This document shows, one piece after another, positions 55,140 through 62,400 of a stretch of 64,000 nucleotides of DNA. Position 1 is the first letter of the stretch. Each line of letters opens with the position of its first letter. The position numbers and the translations under genes were made by a program. The notes beneath the pieces were generated by a model that did not search any database, was not told the origin of the DNA, and saw only the letters and a program-made list of their open reading frames with translations. The stretch is from contig CAJHZI010000068.1 of assembly GCA_905160935.1 (NCBI GenBank), forward strand, positions 1 through 64,000, written 5' to 3'. Source of the DNA: Enchytraeus crypticus. Taxonomy: Eukaryota > Annelida > Clitellata > Enchytraeida > Enchytraeidae.

Positions 55140-58100
55140 ATATATATACACCTAAAGAGAGCTACATACAAAATGACGTACCGGCAGACAGACTGAGATC
55201 TAGAATCTAGAATTTAACAGTTTAACAAATTCTAATCATCTTCAACTTATCGGTTCGTAACAGCAAGACGCTGACGATAAGAAGAAGGGAGTGGCGAATG
55301 TCCAAACTTCTCACGAGAGAGAGCAGCGCCGCTATGTCCATCGCTCCTTCGGTAGACTCAGCCTCGGCTCTCAAGAGAATGAGCGCCATGATACGAGAGG
55401 ATGGCACGATCGCACCCCAAGCTGGAACGTTTAAAGGGTATCAATCAATCAATTAATCAATCAAGCTGTCAATCAAGAACTGATTGCAAGATGATCAACA
55501 CCGATCTATGCTGTAAATATTATGCCAATTTAAACTTAAAAATTTATTCTAAACTTTTGTAAATTAACTTTGGTTGACTGATTGGTTGATTAACTGATTA
55601 ATTGATCGGCTCTCTGGCTGACTTACTGTCTTACTAATTTATTACTGATTGGTTGATTGATCGATTAATTGACTGATTGATTGGTTGGTTGGCTGATTGA
55701 TTTACTGATTGACGAATTAGCTGGTCGATTTACTGATTGATTGATTTAGAGTGTCTATGAGAAATGCAGTAGGTGGAGGGGACGGTTCAACTAAAACAAT
55801 TCGAACGCTCGCTAATCATTTCAAAGTATGTAGAAAATTTTACAAGAATTTTATATTTCACCTACACTATATTTCACCAGTACTATATTTCACAAGCACT
55901 ACTTTTCATAAGCACTATATTTCACAAGCACTATATTTCACCAGCTCTATATTTCACCAGCACTATATTTCACCAGCACTATATTTCACCAGCACTATAT
56001 TTCACCAGCACTACATTTCACCAGCACTACATTTCACAAGCACTATATTTCACAAGCACTATATTTCACCAGCACTAAATTTCACCAGCACTATATTTCA
56101 CCAGCACTATATTTCACCAGCACTATATTTCAGAAGTACCAATTTCATAAGCACTATATTTAACCAGCGTTAATTACATAAGTACTATATTTCACCAGCA
56201 CTATATATCACAAGCACTGCATTTCACCAGCACTACATTTCACCTGCACTACATTTCACCAGCACTATATTGTTATTAAATCTAGAATTCTTACTAGCCG
56301 TTGATTTTTATTAGCACCTAAAACTGTTTTTTGTTAGTATTATATTCCGTATTTTGCGAATTTCATGAGATATTATAGCAGTAGTTTGTAATAGGCAGAA
56401 TTGAAGGAAATAGAAGCAGAGGCGGGTCGAGATTAGGAATGTTAGATGATTTAAAAATTGACTCATATGTAGACATGAAGAGGAAAGCGGAAAACAGAGA
56501 AGAGTGGAGGCGTTATATACCATGGGCCTGCCAGTAGGCAGTGTACTAAGAGAGAGAGATTATAGCAGCAAAGACTATAGACAGATCTCTTTCCACCGTA
56601 GTTGTACTCTGCCTATGTTTTTGCAGATCGGCTTTGGGTGAATTAATTTGTAGTGATATTTGCTCTGGGGAAGTCCCTGACATCATCCTCGGACGAGGAA
56701 ACGGACGCTAAACGTTTTTTATTATTTCTACTGCTCAATGTTTTATTCATGATATTGCCACAAGCTTTCTGTCACTAAGTATTTATACTACCACATTTTA
56801 GCACTACCTGTTACAGTGAGATAACTGCTTGTATTACTTTCGGAAGAAGAGGAGATGATATTAGATTAGCTCACATTTAGGTAATTAAGTAAACCACGTA
56901 AACGAAGTCATTAGCTTTGGATAGCAGATTTTACTTCAAAATAAATTGTTTAATTTTTTGGATGACAGATTTAATTTTTTTCTTTTATATATTTTTCCCT
57001 TTTTTGGATAACATATTTGAATTGAAGATAGATTTTTCTTTTTTTCTACAATAAAATCAATCGTTAAAAAAGTCGTAGGCGAGCTACCGCATCTTTTTGC
57101 TCAAATAGTATTAGGCCTAGCCTACATTATAGTATTTCTTTCGCTCTATAAATCGCTCTAATGTTGTTTCATTGTTTTTTTTATTTCAGAACTCACTTCA
57201 AGATCTTCTTGTGAAACTTACCCGAGCTCAGCCACATTTTATTCGGTTCGTTTGAAGAAATAGTCTTTATCAATATCTCAACGAATATTTTACGTCCGCT
57301 AATTCGTCCAAATTCCTTGTCAGAAAAGTCAATTCTATATGTAAATTTAATCAAAATTGTAAAAACCTTTAGATTAGAAATGTGCTTATGATGAATAAAT
57401 AAAGTTGTAGAGTTAAATATTGGTATAATTTTAATTTATGCGCCTGATTTTTTCTGCTAAATACATATTAATCGTTGTCGTATCTTAGTTGCATAAAACC
57501 AAACAGTTTTTTTTTATTCCGTATAGTTACACACAAGACATACCGCATGTGTTTACAATGTTTCCTTTCTTAAGATTCTGTTTTTGTAGTTTTCGTTAAT
57601 TCCTCCATTCCTTTCCATGGTTATTAGTAATCGTTGCCTTTTGTTGGCGCTCCAATAGCAGCCGGCGCGGATTTAAGAATAACCTCCAACACCCTGGGGA
57701 TTGTTTACTTTCAAAGTTGTCTACACGCGGTCTTCCAAAGTGGTCGCCCACAATTTACTAACCGCGTGCAGCGTGGCTTTACTTCGTTCAACTGACGCGC
57801 AGCTTAACTGATTGCGCTAAATCCCCCCAGTTTCTTCTGTTAATTACTTATTAAGCGTTGTCGTATCTTAGTTGCATAAAACCAAACAGCTTCTTCTGTT
57901 AATTACTTATTAATCGTTGTCGTATCTTAGTTGCATAAAACCAAACAGCTTATTCTTTTAATTACTTATTAATCGTTGTCGTATCTTAGATGCATAAAAC
58001 CAAACAGCGAGAAGGCAGCAGAGATGTTTGACGACAAGCTGGTGCTGCAGCAGCTGCGCTACACCGGAGTGCTGGAGACTGTCAGGATACGTCAGCAGGG

Positions 58101-61100
58101 CTACTCCGTCAGGCTCACCTTCGACGAGTTTGTCAAAAGGTAAAGAATGAATGTCTTAATAGCGTAGGGGTAACGTAATGAAGTTTTAAATAACAGATCC
58201 TGAGGTGAATTGAACTCTCGCGGGTTCGAATCCCAGCCGCACTGATCCGAGAGTAAAATCTCGGACATTCACTGGACTGGTTACATATGGACTAAATTGC
58301 CTAACAGTTTTAACATGTGATATTAAAAGTGATAGATATCGACGTAGTTGATCATTTTACTGCAATGCGTGTTAACTTAAAGAGAGTAGTCGAGTCGATA
58401 ACTTTCATTGAAATTTAGTTTAATTGTTAATTTCTCAATTATGAAAAAATGAGGCAATGCATAGTCAAGAATATAGCTTGCTATCATCCTAAGGCTGGTT
58501 CCAGCCAAAGATTTCTCTATGATTTTCCTCCACATGATTCTATTCTTCGCCATTTCCTCGATATTCATTCTTTTTCTTCCTTTTGTTATCGCATAAATGT
58601 TAATTCCATGAGCCTTCGGTTATTCTTCGAAGCAGTCTTTCCATCTTTCTTTCGATCTTTTCACCATTCTTTGTACATATGCTTTGCAGTTATCTTTCGA
58701 GGGACTCTGTTTTGTTCCAAGCGCAGAACATATCCAGCTCATTTCAGTTAGGAACAGAAAATCATAATCAAGTTACAGCCGCTAACACAGATATATCTCT
58801 GTGTGACTACTTAAGTGTAAATTATAATTTATGTAACTGATTATGTTTTATGGTTAAGTATTGTTTTACTGCTAGTTGTTACCGTGATTTTAGATTGCTC
58901 TTTGCTATACTGGACTTTATTGCTATATAGATTTTCTACAAAAAATAAACTATTATATATAATATTATAGAAATTGCTACAAAAATTGAAACAAAAGGAA
59001 AGCCTCAGATAGGTGATTGACGATGATACGGTGTAGGACAGAGAGGATTTGAGACAGTCTGTTCATATCCCGACCCTAGTTAAACTGGGATTCAAGGGAA
59101 GAAGATGATGATGATGATTATGATGATGATGATTGCTATTACAGATTTGAGGTTTTTCCACCTCGTCCTGGAGCACCGGATAGCAGGACCACGAGTCTGT
59201 CAATACTGAAGAGCATGCAACTGGAAGGATGGAAGCAGGGAAAAACCAAGGTAATCTATTTACTATATCTCTCTCTCCCTCTCTCTCTCTAGTGTTCTCT
59301 CTCTCTAGTGTTCTGAAAAATGACAACTGGAAGGATGGAAGTTCGGAAAAACCAAGGTTACCTATTGACTATCTCTCTCTCCCTCCCTCCCTCCATCTCT
59401 CTCTAGAGTTCTGAAAAGTGGCAGGTCCAGAGTACATATTACTACTCACACTCTGCTTTCACTCTCCATAAAGAGCAGTGCATAGATCAACAATTAATTC
59501 TTCACAAAGTCTGTGTCCTCTACCCACCTTATGCAGCCTATTTACTATAATAAAGGTAGAGGTGAGATTACGCGCACATTTAACTATTGGAAAGCACTTG
59601 TTTTGATATTATTTTGTATTTTTTCTATTGTATATAAATGGATTAATTATTGATGACTGCTTTATCGCAGTGCCGCCTGACTACAAACCTTAACCAAACA
59701 ATTTTCCAAGATTACGAAGCCATTACTAAATAAGGTTTAATTAATCATAACAATCAGCCGCTTAGTGTAATTAAGCATAAATATTTTTCATCTATTAAAT
59801 GTTTGCAAAACAGGTGTTAATTTAAATTTTACTGAAAGAGTTCAAGGTAGAATATAAGGAAAGAGAAGCAGAGGGAAAACGAGATTAGAAATGTTAAATG
59901 ATTAAAAGATTCACTCCTATGTGGACAGGAAGAGAATGACAGAGAAGAGTGAAGGCGTTATATACCATGGACCTGCCAGTACGCAATAGATATAGGGAGA
60001 GAACTTAAAGAAACAATTAACTTTTTCCCTACGCTTTCTTGTTATCCAACCTCCTATTCTCCTTTTCTGCTATTCTTTTGGCTGGAGCCAATGGCGATGT
60101 CGGTAAGATATTTGACCGCGTATCAGCATGTACGGGGTTCAAATCCTAGGCTCGTACGTCACTGGCATCGCTTTCCAGTGAGGAAACTGGCGTTAATATT
60201 AGCTTTTTAGCTTTAATTATTTATTATTATAAATATTTAAAGTAGAAAGAAATAGTAATTATTTATTTATTTTACTTAATTTGTTTTATTTCCCCGTGTT
60301 GTGTCCGGGTAGTGTGAAGAATAGACCAACCGTGTAAATATACACGTATCGTAAAAGGCGACATAAAACAAGATCCAAACCAACGGCAGATAAGGTATTC
60401 GGCTGGTGAGCGCCTAGGCTCCAGACATTGTTACAAAATCTTAAATAAATGGAACAAGTCTATTCGTATCCCGACCCTAGTTAAACTGGGATTTAAGGGA
60501 AGAAGATGATGATGATGATTTAATTTATTTTATTCTCAGATATTTCTCAAGTACTATCACATGGAGCAGCTGAACGAGGCGGCCGCTAGGGTTCGACATC
60601 AGATCGTCGTTTGCCAGGCTCATTGGAGAGCGGCCTTGGCTAGGAGGCAGTACCAGGAGCTGAGGGATGCTGCTCGAATCCAGGCCGAACAAATCCACTT
60701 CATGTCGACTTGCACTCACGTGACCGGTAATCAAATCTACGAGGCTCAGCAGCAGTTGTGCAATGAAGACTCTGAGATAGCTGAGGCGAGCGGTAGACAG
60801 GTATCAATTAGTTAATCAATTAATTAATAGATCAATCTGTCGTTCGGTCAGTCAACCAATCAGACTTTCGATAAAGCAATCAATCAATCCCTAGATGAAT
60901 TAATCGTTTTTCGTGAATCAGTCAATCTATCTTCGTGAATTAATTTAATTTGCATAATATTTTTCATTGGAATATATAGGACGAGTAAAAAAATATGACA
61001 CCTGCAAAAAGCTTCAATATCTCTGGCTATTATTCATATTTTCCAATCAAACTTTTACCAATTACTAAAGGACTAATTGTTGATGGGGTGGCCAATTTTT

Positions 61101-62365
61101 ATCGATTTTAATATATATATTGGCCAGTTATACAAGTTTCAGAAGAGTAACCCCTATTTTGTTACCAAAAGGTGGCGTTTGCTACAACGGTAAGGGCAGA
61201 TTGCACTTCATTGACGAGAAGGTAAAGGTGAACGCTCAATATTACGTCAATACTTTGCTTCCTAAGTTGTTTGATGATTGCAAGGCTCTTCTACCAAATT
61301 GTTCCATCTTTCAGCAGGATGATGCTCCGGCTAATGCATCTCGTCATGCACAGGAATGGATCAGCGAGAGAAATCCGCATTTCATCAAGAAATGTGAAAG
61401 GCCTCTAAACTCTCCCGATCAAAATCCTCTGGATCACCATGTCTGGGAAACATGTTGCATCTCTATCAAAAACACCAGCCGAAGCCTAAGAATAAGACAG
61501 AACTGCAGGAAGTGCTATAATCAATCTGAAAGAGACTAGGGTTCTGAAAGCGACTGCAGTCCTGCGTAGCAGCTGGAGGAAAGCATATCGAACAGTCTGT
61601 AATACTAGCAGATACAACTGGTTGTATTAAAATGGATGAAAATTGGCCATCCCATAAATAATGAGTCCTTTAGTAATCGATAAAAGTTTGATTTGAAAAT
61701 AATAACAATAGCTCTTCTACCAAATTGTTCCATCTTTCAGCAGGATGATGCTCCTGAGATATTCAACTTTTTCGGTGTTATCTTTTTTTACTCACCTGTA
61801 TACTATATATTAAGTGAGATATAATATTATGATATCATGTTGTGAGATACGATATTAAGAATAGTGCGAGATGTAATATACGAAGACGGACTAGCTGTAG
61901 CTTGATTTTGTGCAGAATCAACTAATCAGTGAAAAATTTAGTCGAGAAATTAGTTAGTAAATAAATTCTATAAGCTATATTTAAACTTTTATCACTCAGT
62001 ATCCAGCACTGCTATCATAAATCAACCTTTGCAACCGATCGCTTTTGTTGTAAATCAGTAAATCCGTAAACTAATATACTAATTGAAACTAAACTAAACG
62101 TTTTTTCATCATTTATCTTGTTTTTGGAAGCAGGAGCAGCCGTTGATCTCTGCATCTCCAACTCCCGTGCTCGCTCGGAACCCCACAATTAACGACACTG
62201 TCCGTCCAACCGAGAAACACGTCGGTAATTTGAAAGAATCATCTAGGACAATCACTAAAATCCCGGAAGAGTGAGTTGTTTTATTTTATGATTTGCTTAT
62301 ATATTGAACTTTTCCTATTTTTATAACCCGTACACGCAAGATTTGATACCCTATAGGGCCTATAC

Positions 62366-62400
<35 letters not shown>

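Noticed and set aside
55751..56173. 140-residue frame continuing past myosin exon 15
   Set aside because: The first 25 codons are the exon; the rest is the TATATTTCACCAGCACT minisatellite after a good GTATGT donor.
58449..58751. 100-residue Phe/Ser-rich frame in a myosin intron
   Set aside because: No homology that I recognise, low-complexity composition and no splice or start support.
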